64,000 nucleotides of DNA from Streptomyces sp. H27-H1 (lineage in GTDB: Bacteria; Actinomycetota; Actinomycetes; Streptomycetales; Streptomycetaceae). Location of the stretch: assembly GCF_026627445.1 (NCBI RefSeq), contig NZ_JAPNLJ010000019.1, positions 62,001-126,000 on the forward strand. Direction: 5' to 3'. The translations under genes were made by a program, and so were the position numbers. The notes under the pieces were generated by a model. That model ran no database searches, was not told the origin of the DNA, and was given only the letters and a program-made list of their open reading frames with translations. This document shows positions 18,173 through 28,084 of this stretch, in pieces; the first letter of the stretch is position 1; each line of letters opens with the position of its first letter.

Positions 18173-18631
18173 ATGACCACCGAGGTACCACCGCGCACGA
18201 GGGAACAGCGCCGCACGGACACGCTGGCACGCTTCGAGACCGACATCGACGTCTGGGTGGCCACGGCAGGCGCCGAGGGCGCCCCGTGCCTCGTGCCGCT
18301 GTCGTTCCGGTGGGACGGGGAGACGTTCCTGATGTCGACCGGGCGCACCCTGCCCACCGGCCGCAACCTCGCCGCCGGCGGCCGGGTACGCCTTGCCTTC
18401 GGCGGAACCCGCGACGTGGTCCTGGTGGAAGGCGCCGCGACCCGGCTGGAGGCGGCGGAGCTGGCGCCCGGCGAGATCGAGGCCTTCGCGGCCCACTCCG
18501 GCTTCGACCCGAGCACCCTCAAGTCGCCCTATCCGTACTTCCGGATCGTGCCGGAGTGGATCCAGGCCTGGCGCGAGGCCGATGAGATCGCGGGACGCGA
18601 CCTCATGAAGGCCGGCCGCTGGCTGGTCTGA
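18173..18631 (+). CDS. Pyridoxamine 5'-phosphate oxidase-like (FMN/F420 split-barrel) protein
   Basis: The ATG at 18173 follows GGGAGG at 9-nt spacing. The 152-residue product fits the flavin-binding split-barrel family: VWVATAGAEGAPCLVPLSF on the first strands, TGRTLPTGRNLAAGGRVRLAF as the phosphate-contact region, and a C-terminal FRIVPEWIQAWRE. These small enzymes use FMN or F420. The substrate is unknown. It is a single gene ending at the convergent palindrome at 18658. Confidence 0.82.
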   Translation: MTTEVPPRTREQRRTDTLARFETDIDVWVATAGAEGAPCLVPLSFRWDGETFLMSTGRTLPTGRNLAAGGRVRLAFGGTRDVVLVEGAATRLEAAELAPGEIEAFAAHSGFDPSTLKSPYPYFRIVPEWIQAWREADEIAGRDLMKAGRWLV

Positions 18632-18657
18632 CGACCGGCCGGGCGTGCGCCGCGTAC

Positions 18658-18703
18658 GGGGGCCCGGGTCTCGTACGGGGCCCCGTACGAGACCCGGGCC
18701 CCC
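18658..18703. terminator. 46-bp perfect palindrome, bidirectional terminator
   Basis: The arms 18658-18680 and 18681-18703 are perfectly complementary. The palindrome lies 12 bp from the SDR stop and 26 bp from the FMN-barrel stop, between converging genes. Confidence 0.75.
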
Positions 18704-18715
18704 TATGCGCCGGGC

Positions 18716-19447
18716 CTAAGCCGCGTGCCCGCCGTCCACCGCGAACTCGGCGCCCGTGACGTACGCGGCGTCCGGGCCCGCGAGGAAGGAGACCATGGCG
18801 GCCACTTCCTCCGGGGTGCCGAAGCGGCCCAGGGCCGTCATGGCCGCCTGAGGGGCGGCGTAGGGGCCGTCCGCCGGGTTCATGTCGGTGTCCACCGGGC
18901 CCGGGTGGACGAGGTTCGCGGTGATCCCGTGCTCCCCGAGCTCCCGGGAGAGGGCCTTGGTCAGACCGGTCAGCGCGGACTTGCTCATCGCGTAGAGGGT
19001 GCCGCCCGGCCCCGGGACCCGCTGGGTGATGCAGCTGCCGATGGTGACGATCCGCCCGCCCCGGCCCATCCGGCCGGCCGCGGCCCGGGAGGCCAGGAAG
19101 GCGCCGCGGACGTTGATCGCGAGGACCCGGTCCACGTCCGCGGGGGTGAGTGCCTCGAGCGGGCCGAGTACGCCCACCCCGGCGTTGTTCACCAGGACGT
19201 CGATCCGGCCCAGGCCCCGTACGGTGTCCTCCACCGCGCCGGCGACCGCCTCCGCGTCCCCCGCGTCGGCGCGCAGGGCCAGGCCGCGCCGACCGAGCGC
19301 CTCGATCTTGCCGACGACCACCCGTGCGGCCTCCTCGTCGTTGACGTAGGTGAGGGCCACGTCGTTGCCGTCCTCCGCCAGCCGGATGGCGGTGGCCGCC
19401 CCGATGCCCCTGCTGCCTCCGGTCACCAGTGCCACTGTGCCGTTCAT
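18716..19447 (-). CDS. Short-chain dehydrogenase/reductase
   Basis: The 243-residue classical SDR has the cofactor motif TGGSRGIG at 9-16 and NNAG at 87-90. The catalytic triad is Ser138, Tyr152, Lys156 (YAMSK). Residues LTYVN after the second strand suit NADP. It most resembles 3-oxoacyl-ACP-reductase-like SDRs, but a stand-alone gene of this kind has no predictable substrate. It is divergent from the RibD-domain reductase at 19626, with 178 bp between, so the two reductases may share control. Confidence 0.88.
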   Translation of the reverse strand: MNGTVALVTGGSRGIGAATAIRLAEDGNDVALTYVNDEEAARVVVGKIEALGRRGLALRADAGDAEAVAGAVEDTVRGLGRIDVLVNNAGVGVLGPLEALTPADVDRVLAINVRGAFLASRAAAGRMGRGGRIVTIGSCITQRVPGPGGTLYAMSKSALTGLTKALSRELGEHGITANLVHPGPVDTDMNPADGPYAAPQAAMTALGRFGTPEEVAAMVSFLAGPDAAYVTGAEFAVDGGHAA

Positions 19448-19625
19448 GGGTTTCCTCCGTCGTAGTGCCGTCAGGTCGTTGTGGATTCAATGAAACGGGG
19501 GACGGGACCGGCGCGCTGGCAGGAATCGGACATCGCGTTCGCGCGCGGCGGACCGATGAGTTCCGCTCGACCCGGGAGTCTGAACCCGTAGCAGCCGACG
19601 TACCGGAGCCCGGGAGCGCAGAGAC

Positions 19626-20240
19626 ATGGGAAAGCTGACCCTCACCACCTTCCTGACCCTCGACGGTGTGATGCAGGCGCCCGGGGCTCCGGACGAGGAC
19701 CCCAGTGGCGGGTTCTCGTACGGCGGTTGGATCGTGCCCTTCGCCGACGAGGGCATGGGGGAGTTCGTCACCGAGGTCTTCGACCGGACCGGGGCCTTCC
19801 TGCTCGGACGCCGGACCTACGAGATCTTCGGCTCGTACTGGCCGCGGCACGACGACCCCGCGGACCCCGTCGCGAGCAAGCTCAACCGGCTGCCGAAGTA
19901 CGTGGCCTCCACCACGCTCAAGGAGCCGGCCTGGGGCCCCGCCACCGTGATCGACGGGGAGCAGCTGCAGAGCGAGGTCGTACGGATCAAGGACGCGACC
20001 GAGGGGGAGCTGCAGGTGCACGGCAGCGGCGCGCTGGCGCAGTGGCTGCTGGCGCGGGACCTGGTGGACGAGCTGAACCTGCTGGTCTTCCCCGTCTTCC
20101 TGGGCGCCGGACGGCGGCTGTTTCCGACGGGCGGGCTGCCGACGGCCTTCGAGGTGACGGACTCGCGGACCACCTCGGCCGGCACGGCCATCCACACCTA
20201 CCGGACGAAGGGGCGCGCCGCGTTCGGCAGCTTCGAGTGA
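19626..20240 (+). CDS. Dihydrofolate reductase-like (RibD C-terminal domain) protein
   Basis: The 204-residue product starts MGKLTLTTFLTLDGVMQAPG and contains LLGRRTYEIF, LQVHGSGALAQWLL and LLVFPVFLGAGRRLF. These are the standard blocks of RibD_C/DHFR-fold proteins that reduce pteridine- or flavin-type or unknown substrates with NADPH. It is common in Streptomyces as a single gene. Divergent from the SDR gene. Confidence 0.87.
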   Translation: MGKLTLTTFLTLDGVMQAPGAPDEDPSGGFSYGGWIVPFADEGMGEFVTEVFDRTGAFLLGRRTYEIFGSYWPRHDDPADPVASKLNRLPKYVASTTLKEPAWGPATVIDGEQLQSEVVRIKDATEGELQVHGSGALAQWLLARDLVDELNLLVFPVFLGAGRRLFPTGGLPTAFEVTDSRTTSAGTAIHTYRTKGRAAFGSFE

Positions 20241-20287
20241 CACCGGGTACCGGGCCCGGCCGGCGGCGGGAGCGCGCGGACGGGCCT

Positions 20288-20321
20288 GCGCGTACGCCCG
20301 CGCGCGTACGCCCGCGCGCGG
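20288..20321. repeat. 14-bp GC tandem repeat, 2.4 copies
   Basis: Unit GCGCGTACGCCCGC at 20288 and 20302, partial at 20316. It lies in the 191-bp gap before the DMT transporter gene, which shows nothing else. Confidence 0.75.
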
Positions 20322-20431
20322 AGCGGCCCGGGGGCAAATGGCTCGACCGGCCGATCATGCTCGGGTAGCGTGGGCCCACCCCCCGTGCGAGCCGCCGAAG
20401 TCTCCACCTGCCTTCTGCCGTTGGAGAACCG

Positions 20432-21349
20432 GTGTCCACCATCGCCGCCCCCGCGCCCCCCGTCGCCGCCCCCCGCAGGGCCTGGCTCGCGGATCTGCCG
20501 GTCCTGCTGGTCGCCGTCGTCTGGGGTGGCAGCTACCTCGCCGCCAAGGGCGTCACCACCACGCACACCGTGATCGCGGTACTCGTCCTGCGCTTCGCGC
20601 TGGTCCTGCCCGTCCTCGCCGTCGCCGGCCGGCGACGGCTGCGCGCACTCACCCCCGCCCAGCTGCGCGGGGCCGGAGCGCTGGGACTCGTACTCGGTGG
20701 GATCTTCCTGCTGGAGACCTACGGGGTCGTCCACACCTCCGCCACCAATGCCGGGCTCATCATCAGCCTGACCATGATCTTCACTCCGCTCGCCGAGTCC
20801 GCCGTCCGCCGCGAGGCTCCCTCGGCCGCCTTCCTCGGCGCCGCGGCCGTCTCCGTCAGCGGCGTCGTCCTGCTGACCCAGGGCGCCGGATTCACCGCCC
20901 TGAGCCCCGGTGACCTGCTCATCCTCGGCGCGGCCCTCGCGCGAACCGTGCACGTCCTGCTCATGGCCCGGATCAAGGCCGTGCAGGAGGCGGACTCGCT
21001 CTCCTTGACCACTGTTCAGCTCGGCACCGCGGTCTGCGTGTTCGCGGTACTGGCCCTGCTGCCCGGCACCGGCGCGAGCCCCTGGGCGGCCGCCGCCGAT
21101 TTCGGCGCGGCCGAGTGGGCCGGGCTCGCCTTCCTGTCCGTCTTCTGCACCCTGTTCGCCTTCTTCGTGCAGATGTGGGCGGTCCGGCGCACCTCGCCCT
21201 CCCGCGTCAGCCTGCTGCTCGGCACCGAACCCCTCTGGGCGGCCGCGGCGGGCATCGCCATCGGCGGCGAGCACCTCGGGGCCCTCGGTTTCGCAGGGGC
21301 GGCGCTGGTACTCGCGGGTACCGCGTGGGGGCGGCGCGCCGGTGGCTGA
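20432..21349 (+). CDS. DMT-superfamily (EamA) transporter
   Basis: The GTG start has GGAG upstream. The 305-residue product has ten membrane helices in two EamA repeats: VVWGGSYLAAKGV at the start of the first, and a C-terminal LGTEPLWAAAAGIAIGGEHL block in the second. Members export amino acids, metabolites or drugs. Substrate unknown. The P450 gene follows in the same direction 57 bp on. Confidence 0.88.
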   Translation: MSTIAAPAPPVAAPRRAWLADLPVLLVAVVWGGSYLAAKGVTTTHTVIAVLVLRFALVLPVLAVAGRRRLRALTPAQLRGAGALGLVLGGIFLLETYGVVHTSATNAGLIISLTMIFTPLAESAVRREAPSAAFLGAAAVSVSGVVLLTQGAGFTALSPGDLLILGAALARTVHVLLMARIKAVQEADSLSLTTVQLGTAVCVFAVLALLPGTGASPWAAAADFGAAEWAGLAFLSVFCTLFAFFVQMWAVRRTSPSRVSLLLGTEPLWAAAAGIAIGGEHLGALGFAGAALVLAGTAWGRRAGG

Positions 21350-21406
21350 GCGATTGTCCGAAAGAGCCCCCCAGTCAGGGTGATCGCCCGCTCTACGCTG
21401 GTCACC

Positions 21407-22603
21407 ATGCCAATTCTGGACCTCAGCAGCCTCGCCGACGGCTTCAACGAGAACCCCTATCCGCACTACGCGCGGTTGCGGGAGAGCGGCCCCGTCCACC
21501 GCGTCAAGACGGCGGACGGGGAGGAGGTCTGGCTGATCGTCGGTCACGACGAGGCCCGCCAGGCCCTCGCCCACCCCGATGTGCTGAAGAACTGGCAGAC
21601 CACCGACCTCTACGCCGGCCGGACCACCACCACCAGCCTGAGCACCAACATGCTCCGCTCCGACCCGCCCCACCACACCCGGCTGCGCCGTCTGGTGGCC
21701 GGCGAGTTCACCGCCCGCCGGGTCGAGTCCCTGCGCCCCCGGGTCCGGCAGGTCACCGACGAGCTGCTCGACGCGATGGAGGCCGCCCCGGACCGCCGCG
21801 GCGACCTGATCAGCTCCCTGGCCGTACCGCTGCCGATGACCGTGATCTGCGAACTCCTCGGCGTCCCCGACCTCGACCGGGACTCCTTCCGCCGGTGGTG
21901 CAACGAAGTGGTCGCGCCGACCGGCAAGGAGGCCGAGACCACCGCACTGCGCGAGATGTCCGGCTACCTCGCCGAGCTCATCGGGGCCAAGCGGGAGCAC
22001 CCCGGCCAGGACCTGCTCAGCGCCCTGATCAGGTCCCGGAACGAGGACGGCGACCAGCTGTCCCCGGAGGAACTGGCCGGGATGGCCTTCCTGCTGCTGC
22101 TCGCCGGCCACGAGACCGCGGTGAACATGCTCGGCAACGGCGTACGGGCCCTGCTCGCCCACCCCGAGCAGCTGGCGGCACTGCGCGCCGATACGGACGG
22201 GCTCATCGACGGAGCCGTGGAGGAGATGCTTCGCTACGACGGCCCGGTGGAGAGCGCCACCTACCGATTCGCCCGCGCCGACCTGGAGATCGGCGGGACC
22301 CTCATCGAGGCGGGCTCACCCGTACTGGTCTCCCTCGCCGCCGCCGACCGAGACCCGGCACGCTTCCCGGATCCCGGGCCCGACGTGTTCGACATCCGCC
22401 GCGCCGGCCAGAGCCACCTGGCCTTCGGCCACGGCATCCACTTCTGCCTCGGAGCCCCGCTGGCCCGCATGGAGGGCCGCATCGCGATCCGGGCCCTGCT
22501 GGAACGATTCCCCGACCTGGCCGACGACCCGCAGGCGGGGCCACCGGAGTGGATCCCCGGCACCCTCATCCGGGGAGTGAAGCGACTGCCGGTCCGCTGG
22601 TAG
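21407..22603 (+). CDS. Cytochrome P450
   Basis: The 398-residue class I bacterial P450 has an I-helix LLLAGHETAVNML (oxygen-activating AGHET), EEMLRYDGP around the ExxR helix, and heme loop FGHGIHFCLGAPLAR with axial Cys347. Overall it resembles CYP107-type biosynthetic enzymes. It is probably a leaderless transcript, since TACGCT (21394-21399) sits 7 bp before the ATG and no Shine-Dalgarno site is visible. Ferredoxin and reductase partners are not in the window. It converges with the oxidoreductase gene. Confidence 0.92.
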   Translation: MPILDLSSLADGFNENPYPHYARLRESGPVHRVKTADGEEVWLIVGHDEARQALAHPDVLKNWQTTDLYAGRTTTTSLSTNMLRSDPPHHTRLRRLVAGEFTARRVESLRPRVRQVTDELLDAMEAAPDRRGDLISSLAVPLPMTVICELLGVPDLDRDSFRRWCNEVVAPTGKEAETTALREMSGYLAELIGAKREHPGQDLLSALIRSRNEDGDQLSPEELAGMAFLLLLAGHETAVNMLGNGVRALLAHPEQLAALRADTDGLIDGAVEEMLRYDGPVESATYRFARADLEIGGTLIEAGSPVLVSLAAADRDPARFPDPGPDVFDIRRAGQSHLAFGHGIHFCLGAPLARMEGRIAIRALLERFPDLADDPQAGPPEWIPGTLIRGVKRLPVRW

Positions 22604-22691
22604 CCGCGCCCGCCATGACAGCCAGGACCGCCATGACACTCATGACCCATCCCGCACAGACCCGGCGGATCCGCGCGCGGGCCGATGCGCA

Positions 22692-22711
22692 GCCCGGGCC
22701 TCAGCCCGGGC
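22692..22711. terminator. Small hairpin between converging genes
   Basis: Two GCCCGGGC copies (22692-22699, 22704-22711) form an 8-bp stem with a CTCA loop, in the 131-bp gap between the P450 and oxidoreductase stops. Confidence 0.4.
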
Positions 22712-22734
22712 CACAGTCCAGGCCGCAGCGCAGG

Positions 22735-23739
22735 TCACAGCTCCGGGAGCTCCTCCAGCCCGACCCGCCGCCGCTCCCGCCGCGAGCGCTCGCAGGCCTC
22801 TGCCACCCGCAGTGCGGCGAGCGCCTCGACGCCGTCGCACGGATTGGGTCCCTCGCCGCGCACCAGCCGGACGAAGGCCGCCAGCTCCGCCTCGTAGGCG
22901 GGGGCGAAGCGCTCCAGGAACCCGGGCCACGGCTTGGTGGCCGGGGGCGGGCCGTGCGGTTCGGTCGAGGCGATCGGCGTACGGTCGTCCAGCCCGGTGG
23001 AGACCTGGTCCAGCTCCCCGGCCAGCTCCATCCGTACGTCGTAACCGGCGCCGTTGCACCGCGTACCGGTACTGGAGACCAGCGTCCCGTCGTCCAGGGT
23101 GAGGACCGCGGCGGCGGTGGCGATGTCGCCCGTCTCCTGGAACTGCGCCGGCCCCGCGTCCGACCCGGTCGCGTACACCTCGCTCACCTCGTGCCCGGTC
23201 ACCCAGCGGACCATGTCGAAGTCGTGGACCAGGCAGTCCCGGTACAGCCCGCCCGAGGTCGCGAGGTATGCGGCGCTCGGCGGGGAGGGGTCCGCGGTGG
23301 TGGTCCGTACGGTGTGCAGCCGGCCCAGGGCGCCGGAGCGGACCAGCTCGCGCGCCGTCGTGTAGCCCTCGTCGAAGCGGCGCATGAACCCCAGCTGGAG
23401 CACCCCGCCGACCGCCGCCACCTCGCGCAGCACCGACAGGGTGCGGTTCAGGTCCGGGGCGATCGGCTTCTCGCAGAACACCGGCAGCCCGGCGCGAACC
23501 GCGCGTACGACGAGGTCCGCGTGCCCCTCGGTGGCGCAGGACACCACCACCGCGTCCACGCCCCACGTGAAGATCTGCTCGACGGTGGGCGCGGCGGTGG
23601 CCCCGAGCCGGTCGGCGAGGCGCGCCGCCCGCGAGGGGTCCGCGTCGGCGAGCAGGAGCGAGCTCGCGTCCGCCTGGCGGGCCAGCGCCGCCGCGTGGAA
23701 GGAGCCGATCCGGCCCGTACCGATGAGCCCGATGCGCAT
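22735..23739 (-). CDS. Gfo/Idh/MocA-family NAD(P) oxidoreductase (inositol-dehydrogenase-like)
   Basis: The ATG at 23739 gives 334 residues. The Rossmann motif GLIGTGRIGSFHA is at the N terminus and the family EKPIA motif lies near 95. The central catalytic His/Lys-type region is GGLYRDCLVHDFDMVRW. Closest in appearance to inositol 2-dehydrogenase (IolG) and related sugar dehydrogenases. It is divergent from a sugar ABC/ROK operon, so it probably oxidises the sugar or polyol that the operon imports (inference). Confidence 0.85.
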   Translation of the reverse strand: MRIGLIGTGRIGSFHAAALARQADASSLLLADADPSRAARLADRLGATAAPTVEQIFTWGVDAVVVSCATEGHADLVVRAVRAGLPVFCEKPIAPDLNRTLSVLREVAAVGGVLQLGFMRRFDEGYTTARELVRSGALGRLHTVRTTTADPSPPSAAYLATSGGLYRDCLVHDFDMVRWVTGHEVSEVYATGSDAGPAQFQETGDIATAAAVLTLDDGTLVSSTGTRCNGAGYDVRMELAGELDQVSTGLDDRTPIASTEPHGPPPATKPWPGFLERFAPAYEAELAAFVRLVRGEGPNPCDGVEALAALRVAEACERSRRERRRVGLEELPEL

Positions 23740-23945
23740 GCATTCAACCTGACCCCGTCCGGGGGAGCTGTCAATCCGTCCCGCTGTGTCCCGCGCCATC
23801 CGCAATGGCCCCGATGACCTTGCATGGTGCATTGTGACGGATACTGGGCGGCTGCGGCTTGAAACAAATGACCGTTTTGACGAGCGGGTACCGCGGCGGG
23901 ACAGCGCCGGCGGGACGGCGCGACAAGCGAAAGGCACGGGCAGAC

Positions 23946-24965
23946 GTGGCTAGGGTTCGGACAGGGGTGCGCCTCGTGGGTGCGGTGCTCGCGGCGGTAC
24001 TGGGCGCCTCCCTCGTGGGCTGCAGCAGTACGGGCGGGAAGCGGGCCGAGGACCGCGCGAAGGCCGAGGCGGCGGGCCGGCCCGCGGTTTCGACCCCGCG
24101 CTGGACCTTCGCGATGGTCACCCACGCGGGCGACGGCGACACCTTCTGGGACATCGTGCAGAAGGGCGCCAAGGAGGCCGCGGCGAAGGACAACATCAAC
24201 TTCGTCTACGCCCACGACGACCAGGCACAGCAGCAGGCCCAGTTCGTCCAGAACGCCATCGACCAGAAGGTCGACGGGCTGATCGTCTCCCTCGCCAAGC
24301 CCGATGCCCTCAAGGACGTCCTCGCCAAGGCCGTCAAGGCCGGTATCCCGGTGGTCACGGTCAACTCCGGATCAGCCAAGTCCGCCGAGTACGGGGCGCT
24401 CACCCACATCGGCCAGGACGAGGAGATCGCCGGCGAGGCGGTCGGCACCGAGCTGGGCAAGCGCGGGCGCAAGAAGGCGGTCTGCGTCCTGCACGAGCAG
24501 GGCAACGTGGGCCACGAGCAGCGCTGCGCCGGAGCGAAGAAGACCTTCGGCGAATCCGGCGGGACCATGGAGAACCTGTACGTCGAGGGCACCAACATGC
24601 CGTCCGTCCAGTCGGCCCTCCAGGCCAAGCTCCAGGCCGACCCCTCCGTCGACGCGATCGTCACCCTCGGCGCGCCGTTCGCCCCCACCGCCGTCAAGGC
24701 CAAGGAGGCGGCGGGCAGCAAGGCCGAGGTGGACACCTTCGACCTGAACGCCTCGGTGGCCCGCGACCTGAAGTCCGGCGCCCTCGGATTCGCCGTCGAC
24801 CAGCAGCCCTACCTCCAGGGCTACGAGGCCGTCGACCTGCTCTGGCTCTACCGCTACAACGCCGACGTGCTCGGCGGCGGCCGGCCGGTACTCACCGGGC
24901 CGCAGATCGTCACGGGGGCCGAGGCGGCCACCCTGGAGAAGTTCATCAACCGGGGCAGCCGATGA
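23946..24965 (+). CDS. Sugar ABC transporter substrate-binding lipoprotein
   Basis: The GTG at 23946 gives 339 residues with a signal peptide and lipobox LVGC (Cys26). The mature protein has a periplasmic-binding-protein fold of the ribose/LacI-like class ([13 protein letters not shown], then [14 protein letters not shown]). The ribosome site is weak and the annotated start could be one of several upstream codons. The permease gene overlaps it (ATGA, 24962). The sugar is not identifiable from sequence; the divergent Gfo/Idh gene suggests an inositol-like polyol. Confidence 0.87.
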   Translation: MARVRTGVRLVGAVLAAVLGASLVGCSSTGGKRAEDRAKAEAAGRPAVSTPRWTFAMVTHAGDGDTFWDIVQKGAKEAAAKDNINFVYAHDDQAQQQAQFVQNAIDQKVDGLIVSLAKPDALKDVLAKAVKAGIPVVTVNSGSAKSAEYGALTHIGQDEEIAGEAVGTELGKRGRKKAVCVLHEQGNVGHEQRCAGAKKTFGESGGTMENLYVEGTNMPSVQSALQAKLQADPSVDAIVTLGAPFAPTAVKAKEAAGSKAEVDTFDLNASVARDLKSGALGFAVDQQPYLQGYEAVDLLWLYRYNADVLGGGRPVLTGPQIVTGAEAATLEKFINRGSR

Positions 24966-26017
24966 GCACCGCCACCCAGGCCCCCGCTCCCGCAGCCGGT
25001 CCGCGCGACGAGCGTCTCGCGCCCACCTCGCTGCTGCGCCGCCTGCTCGGCCGGCCCGAGCTCGGCGCGGTGGTCGGCGCGGCCGCCGTCTTCGTCTTCT
25101 TCTCCTTCGCCGCCGACAGCTTCCTGCGGGCCTCCAGCCTGAGCACGGTCCTCTACTCGGCCTCCACCATCGGCATCATGGCCGTCCCGGTGGCCCTGCT
25201 CATGATCGGCGGGGAGTTCGACCTGTCCGCCGGGGTCATGGTCACCTCCTCGGCGCTGCTCAGCTCGATGTTCAGCTACCAGATGACCGCCAACGTCTGG
25301 GTGGGCGTCCTCGTATCGCTGCTGGTCACCCTGGCGATCGGGTTCTTCAACGGGTTCATGCTGACCCGCACGAAACTGCCCAGCTTCATCATCACGCTCG
25401 GCACCTTCCTGATGCTGACCGGCCTGAACCTCGGTTTCACCAAGCTGATCAGCGGCTCGGTGTCCACCAAGACCATCGCCGACATGGAGGGCTTCTCCTC
25501 CGCCCGAGCGCTCTTCGCCTCGCAGTGGACCTTCGGCTCGGTCACCCTCAAGGTCACCATCCTGTGGTGGCTGCTACTGGTCGCCGTGGCCACCTGGATC
25601 CTGCTGCGCACCCGCGCCGGCAACTGGATCTTCGCCGTCGGCGGCGGCGCGGACGCGGCCCGCGCGACCGGCGTCCCCGTCGTGAAGACCCGTATCGGCC
25701 TGTACATGGGCGTCGCGCTGTGCGCCTGGATCTCCGGGCAGCACATCCTCTTCTCGTTCGACGTGGTCCAGTCGGGCGAGGGCGTCGGCAACGAGTTCCT
25801 CTACATCATCGCGGCCGTCATCGGCGGCTGTCTGATGACCGGCGGCTACGGCTCGGCCATCGGCTCCGCCGTGGGCGCCTTCATCTTCGGCATGACCAGC
25901 AACGGCATCGTGTACGCCCAGTGGAACCCGGACTGGTTCAAGTTCTTCCTCGGCGCGATGCTGCTGCTGGCCACGCTGCTCAACGCATGGGTCCGCAAGC
26001 GGGCGGAGGCGAAGTGA
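24962..26017 (+). CDS. Sugar ABC transporter permease (RbsC/FrcB type)
   Basis: The 351-residue protein has about ten membrane segments. It carries the family signatures [20 protein letters not shown] and the cytoplasmic EAA-like stretch [14 protein letters not shown]. It starts on the last codon of the binding-protein gene and overlaps the ATPase gene by GTGA. It presumably forms a homodimeric channel with the ATPase encoded next. Confidence 0.92.
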   Translation: MSTATQAPAPAAGPRDERLAPTSLLRRLLGRPELGAVVGAAAVFVFFSFAADSFLRASSLSTVLYSASTIGIMAVPVALLMIGGEFDLSAGVMVTSSALLSSMFSYQMTANVWVGVLVSLLVTLAIGFFNGFMLTRTKLPSFIITLGTFLMLTGLNLGFTKLISGSVSTKTIADMEGFSSARALFASQWTFGSVTLKVTILWWLLLVAVATWILLRTRAGNWIFAVGGGADAARATGVPVVKTRIGLYMGVALCAWISGQHILFSFDVVQSGEGVGNEFLYIIAAVIGGCLMTGGYGSAIGSAVGAFIFGMTSNGIVYAQWNPDWFKFFLGAMLLLATLLNAWVRKRAEAK

Positions 26018-26907
26018 AGATGACCGAAGCGAACCCGGCCGGCGCTCCCGACGGCGCGCCCGCCCTGGTGAAGCTGACCGACGTCAGCAAGTACTACGGA
26101 AACATCCGCGCCCTCCAGGACGTCTCCCTGGAGGTCTCGCCCGGCGAGATCACCTGTGTCCTCGGCGACAACGGCGCCGGCAAGTCCACCCTCATCAAGA
26201 TCATCGCGGGGCTGCACCGGCACGACGCCGGCACCTTCGAGATCGAGGGCGAGGAGACGGTGCTCGCCAACCCGCGCGCCGCCCTCGACCGCGGCATCGC
26301 CACCGTCTACCAGGACCTCGCCGTGGTCCCGCTCATGCCCGTCTGGCGCAACTTCTTCCTCGGCTCCGAGCCCACCAAGGGGCGCGGCCCCCTGCGCCGC
26401 CTCGACGTGGAGCTCATGCGCCGCACCACCCGCACCGAGCTGCTGCGGATGGGCATCGACCTGCGGGACGTCGACCAGCCCATCGGCACCCTGTCCGGCG
26501 GCGAGCGGCAGTGCGTGGCCATCGCGCGCGCCGTCCACTTCGGCGCGAAGGTCCTCGTACTCGACGAGCCCACCGCCGCCCTCGGCGTCAAACAGTCCGG
26601 GGTGGTCCTCAAGTACGTCGCCGCGGCCCGTGACGCGGGCCTCGGCGTGGTCCTGATCACGCACAATCCGCACCACGCACACCTGGTCGGAGACCGGTTC
26701 GTGCTCCTCAAGCGCGGCACCATGGCGGGCAGCCACACCCGCGACTCGATCACCCTGGACGAGCTCACCCGGCAGATGGCGGGCGGTTCCGAGCTCGACG
26801 AACTGAGCCACGAACTGGAGCGAGTGGCAGAATCGGGACCTGACAGCACATCCGCCACTCCATCCGACCAGGCATCCGGACCCACTCCGGGCACTGCCGC
26901 ACCATGA
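26014..26907 (+). CDS. Sugar ABC transporter ATP-binding protein, single-domain FrcA type
   Basis: The GTG at 26014 (GGAGG at 26005-26009) or ATG at 26020 starts a 297-residue protein. Motifs: Walker [10 protein letters not shown], signature LSGGERQ, Walker [12 protein letters not shown], switch ITHNPHH. Most ribose-class ATPases are fused doubles of about 500 residues. This one has a single nucleotide-binding domain, as in the fructose-type FrcA system. The last 45 residues are a hydrophilic Ser/Pro/Thr-rich tail. Confidence 0.9.
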   Translation: MKMTEANPAGAPDGAPALVKLTDVSKYYGNIRALQDVSLEVSPGEITCVLGDNGAGKSTLIKIIAGLHRHDAGTFEIEGEETVLANPRAALDRGIATVYQDLAVVPLMPVWRNFFLGSEPTKGRGPLRRLDVELMRRTTRTELLRMGIDLRDVDQPIGTLSGGERQCVAIARAVHFGAKVLVLDEPTAALGVKQSGVVLKYVAAARDAGLGVVLITHNPHHAHLVGDRFVLLKRGTMAGSHTRDSITLDELTRQMAGGSELDELSHELERVAESGPDSTSATPSDQASGPTPGTAAP

Positions 26908-26923
26908 GGGACGACACGACTCG

Positions 26924-28084
26924 ATGAGCACGTACCGGGACTTCACGCTCGCCCACCGGGGGGCGGCGCGAGGCACCGTCCTGCGGACCATCGGGACCCG
27001 TGAGCGCCGGTCGCACCTGACCGCCCCGCGCGTTCCGACCGTCGGCATCGACATCGGCGGCACCAAGGTGATGGCCGGGGTGGTCGACGCCGACGGGATC
27101 ATCCTGGAGAAGATCCGGGCCGAGACCCCGGACAAGTCCAAGAGCGCCAAGGTGGTCGAGGACACCATCGTCGAGCTGGTCCTCGACCTCTCCGACCGGC
27201 ACGACGTGCACGCGGTGGGCATCGGCGCCGCCGGCTGGGTCGACGCCGACCGCTCCCGCGTCCTGTTCGCCCCCCACCTGGCCTGGCGCGACGAACCGCT
27301 GCGCGACGCGCTCCAGTCCCGGCTCGCGGTCCCGGTCATGGTGGACAACGATGCCAACACCGCCGCCTGGGCGGAATGGCGCTTCGGCGCCGGCCGGGGC
27401 GAGGACCACCTCGTCATGATCACCCTGGGTACCGGCATCGGCGGGGCCATCCTCGAAGGCGGCCAGGTCAAGCGCGGCCGCTACGGGGTCGCCGGCGAGT
27501 TCGGCCACATGCAGGTCGTCCCCGGGGGCCACCGCTGCCCCTGCGGCAACCGCGGCTGCTGGGAGCAGTACAGCTCCGGCAACGCGCTGGTCCGCGAGGC
27601 CCGCGAGCTGGCCGCCGCCGACTCCCCGGTGGCGTACAACCTCATCGCCCGGGTCGGCGGAAACGTCTCGGAGATCACCGGGCCGCTCATCACGGAGCTG
27701 GCCCGCGAGGGCGATGCCATGTGCATCGAGCTCCTCCAGGACATCGGCCAGTGGCTCGGCGTCGGCATCGCCAACCTCGCCGCCGCCCTCGACCCCTCGT
27801 GCTTCGTCATCGGCGGCGGCGTCAGCGCCGCCGACGACCTGCTGATCGGCCCGGCCCGCGAGGCCTTCCGCCGCCACCTCACCGGCCGCGGCTACCGCCC
27901 CGAGGCCCGCATCGCCAAGGCCCAGCTCGGCCCCGAGGCGGGCATGGTCGGCGCCGCCGACCTCTCCCGGCTCGTCGCCCGCCGCTTCCGCCGCGCCACG
28001 CGCCGGCGCGTGGAGCGCTACGAGCGCTACGCGCAGTTCGGCCGGCGCGACACCACCGGCACCGAAGACCAGGAAACGCAGTGA
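26924..28084 (+). CDS. ROK-family sugar kinase (glucokinase-like)
   Basis: The 386-residue product has a 40-residue N-terminal extension without an HTH. The phosphate motif GIDIGGTK follows, with catalytic VDNDANTAAW, GTGIGG, and the zinc motif CPCGNRGCWEQYSS. It therefore looks like a kinase rather than a ROK repressor. It probably phosphorylates the sugar brought in by the preceding transporter. A basic Arg-rich C-terminal tail is unusual. The next gene overlaps by GTGA. Confidence 0.9.
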   Translation: MSTYRDFTLAHRGAARGTVLRTIGTRERRSHLTAPRVPTVGIDIGGTKVMAGVVDADGIILEKIRAETPDKSKSAKVVEDTIVELVLDLSDRHDVHAVGIGAAGWVDADRSRVLFAPHLAWRDEPLRDALQSRLAVPVMVDNDANTAAWAEWRFGAGRGEDHLVMITLGTGIGGAILEGGQVKRGRYGVAGEFGHMQVVPGGHRCPCGNRGCWEQYSSGNALVREARELAAADSPVAYNLIARVGGNVSEITGPLITELAREGDAMCIELLQDIGQWLGVGIANLAAALDPSCFVIGGGVSAADDLLIGPAREAFRRHLTGRGYRPEARIAKAQLGPEAGMVGAADLSRLVARRFRRATRRRVERYERYAQFGRRDTTGTEDQETQ